DNA of 64,000 nucleotides from Paracoccus sp. M683 (lineage in GTDB: Bacteria; Pseudomonadota; Alphaproteobacteria; Rhodobacterales; Rhodobacteraceae). The stretch lies in NCBI RefSeq assembly GCF_007096355.1, contig NZ_VKDF01000005.1:415667-479666 (forward strand), given 5' to 3'. Below, piece after piece: positions 34,490 through 44,928 of this stretch (its first letter is position 1; each line of letters starts with the position of its first letter). The notes under the pieces are model-generated. The model saw only the letters and a list, made by a program, of their open reading frames with translations, ran no database searches and was not told the DNA's origin. The position numbers and the translations under genes were made by a program.

Positions 34490-35041
34490 ATGTCCCTGCG
34501 CCACGCCATTCTTGGCCTTCTGACCTTTCAGCCGATGTCGGGCTATGCGTTGAAAACGCGCTACTTCGACTGCTCGATCGCACATTTCTGGCCGGCCGAT
34601 CAGGCGCAGATCTATCGCACGCTGCAATCGCTTGAGGCCGAGGGCCTTGCCGAAAGCCATACGGTTGTGGGCGAGACGCGACCCAACAGCCGCGTCTATC
34701 GGATCACCCAGGCGGGGCAGGCTGCGCTGAGCGAATGGCTGGGCGTGGCGCAGCCACTGGTGACGCAAAAGGATTCGTTCCTGGTGCAGCTCTATTTCGG
34801 CAGGCTGATCAGTCGTGATCAGATTCTGGCGGTCTTGCGGGCGCGTCGGGCGGAACATGCGCGATTGCAGGACTATTATCAGCGGCTTGATCTGCCACCC
34901 GGCGACAGCCCCATGATGCGGCGACAGGCCCGTTTCGGAGGCCTTACGCTGGATTTTGCCCGCAGGCGAGAGACAATGATGCTGGACTGGCTCGACGCCT
35001 CGATCGCCGAGGTAGAGGGCTGGAGCGAGGGTCAGGTCTAG
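34490..35041 (+). CDS. PadR-family transcriptional regulator
   Basis: 183 aa. The N-terminal winged helix has the PadR signature LRHAILGLLTFQPMSGYALK and IYRTLQSLEAEGLAES...RVYRITQAGQAAL; the C-terminal part (residues ~90-180) is the Vir_act_alpha_C dimerisation helix pair. AAAGGAG lies 5 bp before the ATG. Such proteins repress a neighbouring gene until a small ligand binds. The divergent six-helix protein is the obvious target. Confidence 0.9.
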   Translation: MSLRHAILGLLTFQPMSGYALKTRYFDCSIAHFWPADQAQIYRTLQSLEAEGLAESHTVVGETRPNSRVYRITQAGQAALSEWLGVAQPLVTQKDSFLVQLYFGRLISRDQILAVLRARRAEHARLQDYYQRLDLPPGDSPMMRRQARFGGLTLDFARRRETMMLDWLDASIAEVEGWSEGQV

Positions 35042-35205
35042 GCATCGCCTGCGGCGTGGGCAAGCCGCACCGGGCCGTTAATGCTCGGCTTGAAAATGTC
35101 GATTGACTTGTGGTGACGTGATCGCCCAGCCATGCAGCCATGGGCTGATTTGCGCGATGTGCAAGTGCCGTCGCCGGGCCGGGTTTCTGGTACGGAGAAG
35201 ATCTG

Positions 35206-35706
35206 ATGACCAGTCGTATTCACATGGCAGCTTCGGCATTTGCCGCATTGGTTTTGGCGGCCATGCCGGTCCTTGCGCAGAACCTAGCGACCTTTGATGA
35301 CCTGGATTTCAACGTCTATACCAGCCAGGACTGGGAGAACCTGCACAAAAGCCATGCCGAGGACATTCTGGTCCATTACCCTGATGGCCGCACGACGACC
35401 GGCATTCCCGACCACAGAAAGGAACTGGCCTTCATGTGGACCTTTGCCCCCGACAACCGCATCACCGAACATCCCGTGCGCTTTGGCACGGCCGATGGCG
35501 GCTGGACGTAGGTGATGCGCTATCTGGACGGCACCTTTACCGAGCCGATGGTTCTGGCCGACGGCACGACCATCCAGCCGATCGGCAAGGCCTATCATCT
35601 GCCGATGGCCACGATCGGGCGCTGGAATGCCGATGGCAGCATGGATGAGGAATATCTGTTCTGGGACAATACCACGCTGATGACCCGGATCGGCGTCGGG
35701 CAATAG
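35206..35706 (+). pseudogene. SnoaL/NTF2-like secreted protein gene, interrupted by a stop
   Basis: 166 codons with a signal peptide (MTSRIHMAASAFAALVLAAM...LAQ) and an NTF2-like body (FNVYTSQDWENLHKSHAEDI, FGTADGGWT). A TAG at 35509-35511 splits it, yet the same frame continues VMRYLDGTFTEPMVLADGTT and ends IGVGQ at 35706 with clearly coding text. One base change restores the frame, so this looks like a recent nonsense mutation or a sequencing error. Family members often are ester cyclase-like; the substrate is unknown. Confidence 0.7.
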
Positions 35707-35806
35707 CGGGCAACAGGCCGCGCCAGGGCGTGCTGCCCTTTGTGGACAAGGATCGGTTGCCCGCCTATAAGGCGCGCGACTTATCCATCCCATTGCGAGG
35801 CGCATC

Positions 35807-36724
35807 ATGATCAAGGTTTTCGGCCACAAGGCTCCTGATACGGATTCCACCGGTTCCCCGATCATCTGGGCCTGGTATCTGAACGAGGTTCGCAAGACCC
35901 CCGCCAAGCCCGTCCTGCTGGGCGAGCCGAATACCGAGGCCGCATGGCTGCTGACACGTTGGGGCATCGAAAAGCCGGAAATCATCGCCGATGTCGCCGC
36001 TGGCGAGAAATGCGTGATCGTCGACACCAACAACCCGGCTGAACTGCCGGCATCCATCAACGATGCCGATGTGCTGGAAATCATCGACCATCACATGCTG
36101 GCCGGCGGCATCAAGACCAGGACGCCGATCAACATCACCGTCCGCCCTCTGGCCTGCACCGCGACGATCATGCACGATCTGATCGGTGACGATCTGGCCC
36201 GCGCGCCCGAGGCCATCAAGGCGGCGATGCTGACCTGCATTCTGTCGGACACGCTGGAATTCCGCAGCCCGACCACCACGGCGCATGACAAGGCGGTGGC
36301 CGAGAAGCTGGCTGCCGATCTGGGCATCAGCATTCCCGACTATGCCGCCGAAATGTTCGCCGCGAAATCCGACGTGTCGGCCTTTGGCGAGGATGCGCTG
36401 CTGCGGATGGACAGCAAGGAATACGAACTGGGCGGCAAGCAGTTGCGCGTCTCGGTTCTGGAAACCACCGCACCGCAGGTTCTGCTGGACCGCAAGGATG
36501 CGCTGATGGCTGCCATGCCGGGCGTGGCCAAGGCCGATGGCGCCGATGAGGTTCTGCTGTTCATCGTCGACATTCTGAACGAACAGGCGACGCTGCTGGT
36601 GCCGAATGATTTCGTCAAGACCGTGGCCGAGAAAAGCTTCAACGCCACCGTCACCGGCGATACGGTTCTGCTGCCCGGCATCATGAGCCGCAAGAAACAG
36701 ATCATCCCCGCGCTGGCGGTCTGA
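35807..36724 (+). CDS. ppaC: Manganese-dependent inorganic pyrophosphatase (family II)
   Basis: 305 aa. DHH-family motifs are present: GHKAPDTDS at residues 6-14, VDTNNPAEL, IDHHML and the C-terminal substrate-binding GIMSRKKQIIPAL. It hydrolyses pyrophosphate with Mn/Co in the cytoplasm. There are no CBS domains, so no nucleotide regulation. The HAD gene follows after 3 bp, indicating an operon. Confidence 0.93.
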   Translation: MIKVFGHKAPDTDSTGSPIIWAWYLNEVRKTPAKPVLLGEPNTEAAWLLTRWGIEKPEIIADVAAGEKCVIVDTNNPAELPASINDADVLEIIDHHMLAGGIKTRTPINITVRPLACTATIMHDLIGDDLARAPEAIKAAMLTCILSDTLEFRSPTTTAHDKAVAEKLAADLGISIPDYAAEMFAAKSDVSAFGEDALLRMDSKEYELGGKQLRVSVLETTAPQVLLDRKDALMAAMPGVAKADGADEVLLFIVDILNEQATLLVPNDFVKTVAEKSFNATVTGDTVLLPGIMSRKKQIIPALAV

Positions 36725-36727
36725 GGC

Positions 36728-37597
36728 ATGACGCGGATCATCCAGTCCCTGTCCGAAATCGGGCAGGGCTATGACGCGCTGTATTGCGACCTGTGGGGCT
36801 GTCTGCACAATGGCAAGCAGCCCTATCCGGCCGCCGTTGCGGCATTGCAGGCCTATCGGCAGGGGGGCGGCAAGGTCTGTCTGATGACCAATGCCCCGCG
36901 TCCGAACCAGTATGTCAAGGCGCAGCTGGACCGCATGGGTGTGCCGCATGATGCCTATGACATCATCGTCAGCTCGGGCGATTGCGCCCAGGATGCGATG
37001 TTCGCGGGCGCCGTGGGCCGCAGGGTCTGGCATATCGGCACCGAAAAGGATGATGGCTTCTTCACCGACATTCCCGCCGAATGGGCCGATGCCCCCGCCA
37101 TCACCCGCGTCCCGCTGGATCAGGCCGAAGGGATCGTCTGCACCGGCCCCTTTGACGAACTGAACGAAGTGCCCGACGATTATCGCGGCCGGCTGATGCT
37201 GGCGCGGGAACGTGGGCTGACGCTGCTTTGCGCCAATCCCGATATCGTCGTCGACATGGGAGAGACCCGGATCTACTGCGCCGGCGCCCTGGCCGCACTT
37301 TATGACGAGATCGGCGGCACCTCGCTTTATTTCGGCAAGCCCTATCCGCCGATCTATGACCGGGCGCGTCGGTTGCTGGAACTGCGTGATGATGCGCAGA
37401 TTCTGGCGATCGGGGACGGGATCAACACCGATATCCGCGGCGCCGTGCAAGAGGCGCTGGATTCGCTGTTCGTGACCGGCGGTCTGGCGGCCGACGCGAT
37501 GGGTGACGATGTCGAAAACCCCGATTCCGGTCTGATGGGCGAATGGCTGGCCACGCATCAGCTGGACCCCACCTTTGCCATCGGGCGGTTGCGCTAG
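36728..37597 (+). CDS. HAD-family hydrolase, TIGR01459 type
   Basis: 289 aa. HAD motif I is DLWGCLHNG (nucleophile Asp), motif II MTNAPRPNQYV, motif III KPYPPIYDRA and motif IV GDGINTDIRGA; the arrangement is that of the NagD-like class IIA group and the TIGR01459 subfamily. The substrate is not established. It follows ppaC with three bases between and could dephosphorylate a sugar or nucleotide phosphate. Confidence 0.88.
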   Translation: MTRIIQSLSEIGQGYDALYCDLWGCLHNGKQPYPAAVAALQAYRQGGGKVCLMTNAPRPNQYVKAQLDRMGVPHDAYDIIVSSGDCAQDAMFAGAVGRRVWHIGTEKDDGFFTDIPAEWADAPAITRVPLDQAEGIVCTGPFDELNEVPDDYRGRLMLARERGLTLLCANPDIVVDMGETRIYCAGALAALYDEIGGTSLYFGKPYPPIYDRARRLLELRDDAQILAIGDGINTDIRGAVQEALDSLFVTGGLAADAMGDDVENPDSGLMGEWLATHQLDPTFAIGRLR

Positions 37598-37731
37598 ACG
37601 CGACCGTCTTCCTGACCTGCCAAGCGCGGTGTCGTAACATTCTTATACTTTAGGCCATAGAGCCTGATATTTTCTTGCGCGACGGTTTTCATGCTGCTAT
37701 GCAGCATCGAGACCGAGGCAAGAGGCTTAGG

Positions 37732-38175
37732 ATGTTGGACAACCTTCCACGCGGCACGATCGTCATCGAGGATCTGGAAATCGGCATGACCCGTTACCTG
37801 CAAAAACAGGTCACGGATCGCGACATCGAACTGTTTGCCGAGGTATCCACCGACCACAACCCTGTGCATCTGGACGATGCCTATGCACAGGACACCATTT
37901 TTGAAGGGCGCATTGCCCATGGCATGCTGACCGCCGGGCTGATCAGCGCCGTCATCGGGGAACAATTGCCGGGCCATGGCACGGTCTATCTGGGCCAGAC
38001 GCTGAAATTCATGGCCCCTGTCCGGCCCGGTGACATGGTGCGGGCCGAGGTCTCGGTTCTGGATATCGACATGTCCAAACGCCGGGTGACGCTTGCAACC
38101 CGCTGCCTCGTCGGTGATACGGTCGTGTTGAAAGGCGAGGCGGTCGTTCTGGCGCCAAGCCGCAAATTCGACTGA
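37732..38175 (+). CDS. MaoC-type (R)-enoyl-CoA hydratase
   Basis: 147 aa from ATG 37732 behind AGAGGCTTAG. Hotdog fold with the hydratase 2 signature D-x-N-P-x-H (STDHNPVHLDDAYA) and GRIAHGMLTAGLISAVIGEQL. PhaJ-like enzymes of this size hydrate trans-2-enoyl-CoA to (R)-3-hydroxyacyl-CoA, feeding PHA or fatty-acid metabolism. The 134-bp gap upstream includes an AT-rich TTCTTATACTTTAG patch that may hold its promoter. Confidence 0.88.
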   Translation: MLDNLPRGTIVIEDLEIGMTRYLQKQVTDRDIELFAEVSTDHNPVHLDDAYAQDTIFEGRIAHGMLTAGLISAVIGEQLPGHGTVYLGQTLKFMAPVRPGDMVRAEVSVLDIDMSKRRVTLATRCLVGDTVVLKGEAVVLAPSRKFD

Positions 38176-38208
38176 GGACGGGGCCTGGCCCCGACAGGGG
38201 GCGCCGCC

Positions 38209-39141
38209 GTGCATATCCATCGCAACTGGACCGGATTGCCCACATCCGCGCGGGGCACCAGCGCCGCCCTGGGCAATTTCGACGGTGTGCATCTGGGCCA
38301 CCGTTCCGTGATCGAGACAGCGCATCAGGCGCGACCCGACGCGCCCCTGTCGGTGATCACCTTCGAGCCGCATCCCCGCCAGTTCTTCGCCCCCGACGCC
38401 CCCGGCTTCCGGCTGATGAATGCCGAGGCGCGGGCCAACCGGCTGGCGCGCCTTGGCGTGCAGCACCTGTTCCAGCTGCCCTTTGGCCCGGTTCTGGCCG
38501 GGCTGACGCCCGAGGCCTTCGCGCGCGAAGTTCTGTGTGACGGGCTGGGTCTGGCGCATGTGACGGTCGGGCAGGATTTCTGCTTTGGCAAGGGGCGGGC
38601 GGGCGATGCGCAGACGCTGTGCGATCTGGGCCGGGCCATGGGCTTTGGCGTGACCATCGCCCCGCTGGTCGGGCGCGACGGCCAGGATTTCAGCTCGACC
38701 GCAATCCGCCGCGCGCTGAGCGATGGCCGCGTGCGCGAGGCCGAAACGATGCTGGGCCACTGGCACCGCATCGAGGGCGAGGTGATCCATGGCGAAAAGC
38801 GAGGTCGCGAACTGGGCTGGCCCACCGCCAATATGTCGGTCGAGGGGCTGCATCTGCCGCGCCTTGGGGTCTATGCGGTGCTGGTCGATGTGCTGACCGG
38901 CCCTGACCGTGGCCCCTATCGCGGGGTTGCCAGCCTTGGCGTGCGGCCCATGTTCGGCAAGAACCATCCCAATCTGGAAGTGCACCTGTTCGATTTCGCC
39001 GGCGATCTTTACGGGCAGCATATCTCGGTCGCGCTGGTCGAGTTCCTGCGCGACGAACAGAAATTCGACGGGCTTCAGGCGCTGATCGACCAGATCCAAT
39101 CCGATGCGGATCAGGCACGGGCCCTGCTGGCGGGGCAATGA
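38209..39141 (+). CDS. ribF: Bifunctional riboflavin kinase / FAD synthetase
   Basis: 310 aa with a GTG start at 38209. The N-terminal nucleotidyltransferase domain has ALGNFDGVHLGHRSVI and DFCFGKGRAGD and SSTAIRRALSDG; the C-terminal flavokinase domain has GEVIHGEKRGRELGWPTANM and LEVHLFDFAGDLYG. It makes FMN and FAD from riboflavin. It shares ATGA with the YcgN-like gene downstream, beginning a three-gene operon. Confidence 0.94.
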   Translation: MHIHRNWTGLPTSARGTSAALGNFDGVHLGHRSVIETAHQARPDAPLSVITFEPHPRQFFAPDAPGFRLMNAEARANRLARLGVQHLFQLPFGPVLAGLTPEAFAREVLCDGLGLAHVTVGQDFCFGKGRAGDAQTLCDLGRAMGFGVTIAPLVGRDGQDFSSTAIRRALSDGRVREAETMLGHWHRIEGEVIHGEKRGRELGWPTANMSVEGLHLPRLGVYAVLVDVLTGPDRGPYRGVASLGVRPMFGKNHPNLEVHLFDFAGDLYGQHISVALVEFLRDEQKFDGLQALIDQIQSDADQARALLAGQ

Positions 39142-39581
39142 TGCGCGACCGGTTCTGGGAATTGCCTCTGGCCCGCCTGACCTCTGACGAATGGGAGGCG
39201 CTTTGCGACGGTTGCGGGAAATGCTGCCTGAACAAGCTGGAATACGAGGACACCTCGGAAGTCGTCTTTACCCGCGTCGCCTGCCGCTTGCTGGATGGCC
39301 AGAACTGCCGCTGCACCAGCTATCCCAACCGGCATGATTTCGTGCCCGAATGCGTGGTGCTGACCGCCCGCAAGATCAAGGATGTCGCCTATTGGCTGCC
39401 CGCGACCTGCGCCTATCGGTTGCGGCACGAGGACCGGCCGCTTTACGACTGGCATTACCTGATCTCGGGCGATCGCGAATCGGTGCATCGCGCCGGCATC
39501 AGCATGCGCGACCGCACCGTCAGCGAGGTCGAGATCGGTGATGACGATTGGGAGGATTACGTGATCGAGGATCTGGCATGA
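39138..39581 (+). CDS. YcgN/UPF0260 cysteine-cluster protein
   Basis: 147 aa. The family cysteine cluster is intact: CDGCGKCCLNKLEYED, RVACRLLDGQNCRCTSYPNR and AYWLPATCAYRL, probably binding zinc or an iron-sulfur cluster. The biochemical role is not known. It is fused by ATGA overlaps to ribF before and the aldolase gene after. Confidence 0.9.
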   Translation: MMRDRFWELPLARLTSDEWEALCDGCGKCCLNKLEYEDTSEVVFTRVACRLLDGQNCRCTSYPNRHDFVPECVVLTARKIKDVAYWLPATCAYRLRHEDRPLYDWHYLISGDRESVHRAGISMRDRTVSEVEIGDDDWEDYVIEDLA

Positions 39582-40621
39582 ATTTCGCGTCCGACAATGC
39601 CTGGGGCGCGCATCCCGCCGTGCTGGCCGCGCTGGCCGATGCAAATGGCGGCGCGGTGATGGGTTATGGTGCCGATCCGGTGACCGCGCGGGCCGAGGCG
39701 GCGCTGCGCGAGGTGCTGGACGCCCCTGATGCCATCATCCGTTTCGTGGCCACCGGCACCGCGGCCAACGCGCTGGTCTGCGCGCAACTGTCGCCGGGTC
39801 ACGGGCGCATCTATTGCCATCAGGACGCGCATATCGAGACCAGCGAATGCGGCGCGCCCGAGTTCTTTTCGGGAGGGGCCAAGCTGGTGACCTTGCCAGG
39901 CGAGGGCGGCAAGATGCAGCCCGACACGCTGGCCAATGCGATCCGTCGCGGTGCGGGCGGTGGGCTGAATGGCGGGCTGAACGCGATGGTCTCGATCACC
40001 AATGCGACCGAATGGGGCACGCTCTATTCCCCAGATGAGGTCGCGGCCCTGGCCGAAGTCGCCCATCAGGGCGGGTTGCCCCTGCATATGGACGGGGCGC
40101 GTTTCGCCAATGCCGTGGCCGGGCTGGGCTGCGCGGGTGCCGATCTGACCTGGCGGGCGGGCGTTGATGCGCTGTGTTTCGGCGGCACCAAGAACGGCGC
40201 CATGGGGGCCGAGGCCGTGGTGTTCTTTGATCCGGCGCTGGCCGAGGGCTTTGATTATCGCCGCAAGCAGTCGGGCCATGTGTTTTCCAAGCAGCGCTTT
40301 CTGGCGGCACAGATGCTGGCGCTGGCGACCGACGGGCTGTGGTCGCAGCTTGGCCGGGCCGCCAATGCCAAGGCCGCGCGTCTGGCCGATGGCATTCTGG
40401 CCAGTGGCGGCACGCTGTTGCAGCCGGTGCAGTCGAATGCCGTCTTTGCCACAATCCCGGCCGCAGCCCATGCGCGGGCGCGCGCGGCGGGCGCGATCTA
40501 TCACCTGTGGCCCGACAAATCGGCGGCGGGGCTGGATCCGGTTCCGATCAGGCTGGTGACGGCATGGGACATGCCCGACGAGGATGTCGAGGCGTTCATC
40601 AGCCTGCTGACCGCCGGTTAG
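39578..40621 (+). CDS. Low-specificity L-threonine aldolase
   Basis: 347 aa from ATG 39578. A PLP enzyme of fold type I that cleaves threonine or allo-threonine to glycine and acetaldehyde. Motifs: NFASDNAWGAHPAVLAAL, the substrate loop PLHMDGARFANA, and the PLP lysine in CFGGTKNGAMGAEAVVF. Start overlaps the YcgN-like gene by ATGA; its last bases overlap convergent cinA by 4 bp. Confidence 0.93.
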   Translation: MNFASDNAWGAHPAVLAALADANGGAVMGYGADPVTARAEAALREVLDAPDAIIRFVATGTAANALVCAQLSPGHGRIYCHQDAHIETSECGAPEFFSGGAKLVTLPGEGGKMQPDTLANAIRRGAGGGLNGGLNAMVSITNATEWGTLYSPDEVAALAEVAHQGGLPLHMDGARFANAVAGLGCAGADLTWRAGVDALCFGGTKNGAMGAEAVVFFDPALAEGFDYRRKQSGHVFSKQRFLAAQMLALATDGLWSQLGRAANAKAARLADGILASGGTLLQPVQSNAVFATIPAAAHARARAAGAIYHLWPDKSAAGLDPVPIRLVTAWDMPDEDVEAFISLLTAG

Positions 40622-41094
40622 CGCCGGCGATCCAGCGCCGACAGCAGCATCCGCAGCGCATGATCGACGCTCGCGCGGCGCACCTGCGACCGGCCGATCG
40701 CGCCGAACTCGACCGTTTCGACCAGCAAGCCCTGCGCGCCGGCCAGACCAAAGCAGACCCTGCCCTCGGGCTTGTGCTCCGAGCCGCCGGGCCCGGCGAT
40801 GCCGGTGACGGAGACGGCGAATTGTGCCTGCGAGTGCTGCAAGGCACCGCCGGCCATTTCGGCGGCGACCTGTTCGCTGACCGCCCCATACAGGTCCAGC
40901 GTTTCGGCCAGAACGCCCAGCATCTGCATCTTGGCGGCATTGGAATAGGTGACAAAGCCACGATCCACCACATCCGAGGACCCCGGCACCTCGGTCAGCG
41001 CGGCGGCGATCAACCCGCCGGTGCAGCTTTCGGCGGTGGCGATCATCGCGCCCTGCTGGCGGGCGGCGTCGAGGACCTGCGCGGCGAGGCTCAT
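40618..41094 (-). CDS. pncC: Nicotinamide-nucleotide amidase (CinA C-terminal domain)
   Basis: 158 aa, the stand-alone CinA/YgaD domain. It has ATAESCTGGLIAAALTEVPG with the nucleophile serine and VSVTGIAGPGGS...EGRVCFGLAG. The enzyme recycles NMN to NaMN. The start lies in an ATGA overlap with pgpA, giving the minus-strand operon purL, ispDF, pgpA, pncC. Confidence 0.93.
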   Translation of the reverse strand: MSLAAQVLDAARQQGAMIATAESCTGGLIAAALTEVPGSSDVVDRGFVTYSNAAKMQMLGVLAETLDLYGAVSEQVAAEMAGGALQHSQAQFAVSVTGIAGPGGSEHKPEGRVCFGLAGAQGLLVETVEFGAIGRSQVRRASVDHALRMLLSALDRRR

Positions 41095-41585
41095 AGCATC
41101 AGCGGGATGTGATAGGCCGCGGCGGCGATCATTGTGGCGATGCCGGCAAACAGCCCGGCCCACAGATCATCCAGCATCACACCTGGCGCATCGCCGCGAC
41201 GGTCGGCGCGACCGACCAGCCAGGGTTTCCAGATGTCGAACAGCCGGAAGAACAGAAAGGCTGCGACCCAGCCCGGCCAGGGAAAGCTGTCGGCACCCAA
41301 CCCCGCAAACCAGAATCCGGCGGCGGGAAAGCACAGGGCCAGCCATTGCCCGGCGACCTCGTCGATGACGATCTCGCTGCGGTCGGGATCTGCCATTCCG
41401 GCGGTATGGCGGGCCACCGCCCAGAAGCCGATGGCCGTGACCGCGACCGTGGCGATGGCCAGCAGCGGGAAATGCCCGATGCGATAGATCAGCAGCCCAA
41501 GGGCTATCGCCACGGCCGAGCCCCAGGTGCCGGGCGCGGGGCGCAGCAGGCCGGCGCCGAACCAGATGCTGAGAAGCCTTTCCAT
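41091..41585 (-). CDS. pgpA: Phosphatidylglycerophosphatase A
   Basis: 164 aa with three to four membrane helices (LGLLIYRIGHFPLLAIATVAV-like first part). The PgpA motifs GLLRPAPGTWGS, DPSEIVIDEVAGQW-like (VIDEVAGQW) and MLDDLWAGLFAG hold the acidic metal ligands. It makes phosphatidylglycerol from its phosphate at the inner membrane. It lies 3 bp after ispDF and overlaps pncC. Confidence 0.93.
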   Translation of the reverse strand: MERLLSIWFGAGLLRPAPGTWGSAVAIALGLLIYRIGHFPLLAIATVAVTAIGFWAVARHTAGMADPDRSEIVIDEVAGQWLALCFPAAGFWFAGLGADSFPWPGWVAAFLFFRLFDIWKPWLVGRADRRGDAPGVMLDDLWAGLFAGIATMIAAAAYHIPLML

Positions 41586-41588
41586 GGT

Positions 41589-42737
41589 TCAGCCTTTCAT
41601 CAGGGTGCAGGTGGCGATGGCCGCGATGCCCTCGCCCCGGCCGGTGAAGCCCAACCGTTCCGAGGTGGTGGCCTTGACGCTGATCCGTTCGGGATCAAGC
41701 GTCATGATCTGCGCCAGCCGGGCCTGCATGGCGCTGGCATGGGGGCCGATCTTGGGCATTTCGCAGATCAGGGTCACATCGGCATTTCCGAAGGCAAAGC
41801 CCTTTTCGCGGGCCAGATCGGCGGCATGGCGCAGGAAAATCGCGCTGTCGGCGCCTTTCCATTGTGGGTCGGATGGCGGGAAATGGCGACCGATATCGCC
41901 CATCGCCAAGGCGCCATAGATGGCATCGGTCAGGGCGTGCATGCCGACATCGGCATCGGAATGACCGATGAGGCCGTGGGTGTGGGGGATCTGGATGCCG
42001 CAGAGCCAGACGTGATCGCCGGGGCCAAGCGCGTGAACGTCGAAGCCATTGCCCATGCGGATGTCCATGGTGCCCTCCAATATGCGTTCGGCGCGGGTGA
42101 AATCGCCCGGCCAGGTGATTTTCAGATTGTCCTCGCTGCCCGGCGTGATGGTGACGGGGATGCCGGATTTGCGGGCAAGTTCCACATCATCGGCGGCGTC
42201 CTGCGGGTGGTCGCGGTGGGATCTGGATATTTGTGCGAGCGAGAAACCCTGAGGCGTTTGCGCCCGATAAAGGCCCTCGCGCGGGGCGGTGCCGGTGACG
42301 GTGTTATCTTCGCCGCGCCAGAGGGCGTCGGTTACGGGCAGAGCGGGGGCGGCGGCAGGGGCACCGGCTTGCAATGCGCCGATGACGCCGCTGATCACGG
42401 CATCGCCGACAAGCGGGCGGGCGCCGTCATGGATCAGGACATGGGTGATGGCACTGCCGTCGAGGCTGTTCAGGGCGGCGCGGACGCTGGCGGCGCGGGT
42501 GTCGCCGCCGGTGATGATGGTGGCGCGACCGGCAAAATGTTCGATCGCCTGGCCCATGTCGTCGGGATGGACCGTGACGATGATGCGGTCGAAGCCCGCG
42601 AAACGGTCCAGCGTATGGGCCAGCACCGGGCGCCCCTTGAGAAGCCGCCATTGTTTCGGCTCATCGCCGCCAGCGCGGGTGCCCCGGCCTGCGGCGGTGA
42701 TGATGGCCGCATATCCTTTGGGGGCGGTGACGGTCAT
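41589..42737 (-). CDS. ispDF: Bifunctional IspD/IspF isoprenoid enzyme
   Basis: 382 aa from the ATG at 42735-42737; an open extension to 42863 overlaps purL and is rejected. Residues 1-~225 are IspD (CDP-ME synthesis; [30 protein letters not shown]), and from ~227 on IspF ([48 protein letters not shown]). The fusion is usual in alphaproteobacteria. Translated 10 bp downstream of purL. Confidence 0.95.
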   Translation of the reverse strand: MTVTAPKGYAAIITAAGRGTRAGGDEPKQWRLLKGRPVLAHTLDRFAGFDRIIVTVHPDDMGQAIEHFAGRATIITGGDTRAASVRAALNSLDGSAITHVLIHDGARPLVGDAVISGVIGALQAGAPAAAPALPVTDALWRGEDNTVTGTAPREGLYRAQTPQGFSLAQISRSHRDHPQDAADDVELARKSGIPVTITPGSEDNLKITWPGDFTRAERILEGTMDIRMGNGFDVHALGPGDHVWLCGIQIPHTHGLIGHSDADVGMHALTDAIYGALAMGDIGRHFPPSDPQWKGADSAIFLRHAADLAREKGFAFGNADVTLICEMPKIGPHASAMQARLAQIMTLDPERISVKATTSERLGFTGRGEGIAAIATCTLMKG

Positions 42738-42747
42738 GCCTGGCCAG

Positions 42748-44928
42748 TCACGCGTGGTCCGGCATGTCGCCCTTGATCGCGGTGGCGAAGGCGCTGCGGT
42801 AAAGCTGCGACAGTTCGGCCAGATCGCCCGCGTCATCGCCCATTTGCACGGCAAGGCCACCAAAGCTTCCGACCTGCGCGGCGGGGATGCCAGCGGCGGC
42901 GGCGGCTTTCAGCAGCGCCTCGGCCCCGGCGGGATCGCAGGCGACGAGGTAGCGGGCCTGATCCTCGCCATAAAGCTGGGCGATGTCGGCGCTGTCCAGA
43001 CGGATGCCGATGCCTGCGCCCTCGGCCATCTCGAAAGCCGCCAGCGCCAGACCGCCATCGCTGAGGTCAGTGACGGCGTTCAGGTGCTGGCGGTTGGCGC
43101 GGATGAATTCCCCATGCGCGCGCTCGGCCTTCAGGTCGACATGGGGGGCGTCGCCGGTCTCGATGCCGAAGGCTTCGGCGGCAAGCGCTGATTGACCCAG
43201 ATGACCGGCGGTGCGGCCAATGACGATGGCGAGGTCGCCATCTTCGGGCAGGCCCGCGATCAGGTCATCGAGGTTCTCGATCAGGCCGACGCCGCCGATG
43301 GTCGGGGTGGGCATGATGCCCTTGCCGTCGGTTTCGTTGTAAAGCGACACGTTGCCCGAGACGATGGGGAAATCCAGCGCCGCGCAAGCCTCGCCGATGC
43401 CTTTGATGGCGCCTACGAACTGACCCATGATCTCGGGCTTTTCGGGATTGCCGAAATTCAGGTTGTCGGTGGTGGCCAAGGGCAGGGCGCCCACGGCAGA
43501 GAGGTTGCGGTAAGCCTCGGCCACGGCCTGCTTGCCGCCCTCGAACGGGTTCGCCTTCACATAGCGCGGGGTCACGTCACTGGTGAAGGCCAGTGCCTTG
43601 TTCGTGCCGTGGACGCGGACCACGCCGGCGCCCATGCCGGGGCGGCGGATCGTGTCGGCGCCGACCTGGGTGTCGTATTGTTCCCAGACCCAGCCCTTAT
43701 GCGCATAGGACGGGCTGCCGATCAGCTTGCGCAGGGCGGCGATGGGGGTGATCGGGGGCAGGGCCGGGGTCTCGCCAGCGGCGGGCGTCTCGATCCAGGG
43801 GCGGTCATATTCGGGCGCGCTGGAGGAAAGTTTCGACAGCGGCAGGTCGGCTTTCACCTCATTCCCGTGCAGGATCAGAAAGCGGTCCTCTGGGATGGTT
43901 TCGCCGACGATCGCGAAATCGAGGTCCCATTTTTCAAAGATCGCGCGGGCCTCGGCCTCTTTCTCGGGCTTGAGGACCATCAGCATGCGTTCCTGGCTTT
44001 CGGACAGCATCATCTCATAGGCGGTCATGTTGGTTTCGCGCTGTGGGACCTTGTCCAGCACCAGCTGGATGCCAAGACCGCCCTTGTCGCCCATTTCCAC
44101 GGCGGAACAGGTCAGGCCAGCCGCGCCCATGTCCTGAATGGAAATCACGCTGCCCGAGGCCATCAGTTCAAGGCAGGCTTCCAGCAGGCATTTCTCGGTG
44201 AAGGGATCGCCGACCTGAACGGTGGGGCGTTTTTCCTCGATCGTGTCGTCAAACTCGGCGCTGGCCATGGTCGCGCCGCCGACGCCGTCGCGGCCGGTCT
44301 TGGCACCCAGATAGACGACGGGCATGCCGACGCCGGACGCCGCCGAGTAGAAAATCTTGTCGGCATCGGCCAGACCCGCCGCAAAGGCGTTCACAAGGCA
44401 ATTGCCGTCATAGCTGCGGTGAAAGCGCACCTCGCCGCCGACATTCGGGACGCCGAAAGCGTTGCCATAGGCGCCGATGCCCTCGACCACGCCCTTGACC
44501 AGATGCGGGGTTTTCGGGTGCTCGGGGCGGCCGAAGCTGAGCGAATCCATCGCGGCAATCGGGCGGGCGCCCATTGTGAACACGTCGCGCAGGATGCCGC
44601 CGACGCCGGTGGCCGCGCCCTGATGCGGCTCGATATACGAGGGGTGGTTGTGGCTTTCCATCTTGAAGACCACGGCCTGACCATCGCCGATATCGACGAC
44701 GCCGGCATTTTCGCCGGGGCCGCAGATGACCTGCGGGCCGGTGGTGGGCAGGGTGCGCAGCCATTTCTTGGACGACTTGTAGGAACAATGCTCGTTCCAC
44801 ATCGCGCTGAAGATGCCCAGTTCGGTAAATGACGGCTCGCGCCCGATGATCTGAAGGATGCGGTCATACTCATCGGGCTTCAGCCCGTGTGCAGCGATCA
44901 GGTCGGGGGTGATCGTCGGTTCCTGCAT
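42748..44928 (-). CDS. purL: Phosphoribosylformylglycinamidine synthase subunit PurL
   Basis: 726 aa from the ATG at 44926-44928, the small PurL type that works with PurS and PurQ (neither in the window). It converts FGAR to FGAM in purine synthesis. Features: [15 protein letters not shown] near the N-terminus, ATP/metal text [34 protein letters not shown], and the second half repeat ([27 protein letters not shown]). Longer in-frame start options upstream look non-coding. Confidence 0.95.
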   Translation of the reverse strand: MQEPTITPDLIAAHGLKPDEYDRILQIIGREPSFTELGIFSAMWNEHCSYKSSKKWLRTLPTTGPQVICGPGENAGVVDIGDGQAVVFKMESHNHPSYIEPHQGAATGVGGILRDVFTMGARPIAAMDSLSFGRPEHPKTPHLVKGVVEGIGAYGNAFGVPNVGGEVRFHRSYDGNCLVNAFAAGLADADKIFYSAASGVGMPVVYLGAKTGRDGVGGATMASAEFDDTIEEKRPTVQVGDPFTEKCLLEACLELMASGSVISIQDMGAAGLTCSAVEMGDKGGLGIQLVLDKVPQRETNMTAYEMMLSESQERMLMVLKPEKEAEARAIFEKWDLDFAIVGETIPEDRFLILHGNEVKADLPLSKLSSSAPEYDRPWIETPAAGETPALPPITPIAALRKLIGSPSYAHKGWVWEQYDTQVGADTIRRPGMGAGVVRVHGTNKALAFTSDVTPRYVKANPFEGGKQAVAEAYRNLSAVGALPLATTDNLNFGNPEKPEIMGQFVGAIKGIGEACAALDFPIVSGNVSLYNETDGKGIMPTPTIGGVGLIENLDDLIAGLPEDGDLAIVIGRTAGHLGQSALAAEAFGIETGDAPHVDLKAERAHGEFIRANRQHLNAVTDLSDGGLALAAFEMAEGAGIGIRLDSADIAQLYGEDQARYLVACDPAGAEALLKAAAAAGIPAAQVGSFGGLAVQMGDDAGDLAELSQLYRSAFATAIKGDMPDHA

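Noticed and set aside
42226..42245. GGATATTTGTGCGAGCGAG as a third copy of the dispersed element
   Set aside because: It lies inside the IspD coding sequence in a normal protein context, matches only in part and has no hairpin before it.
43192..44832. 546-codon open frame antisense to purL
   Set aside because: No domain features, and purL on the other strand is complete with all family motifs.
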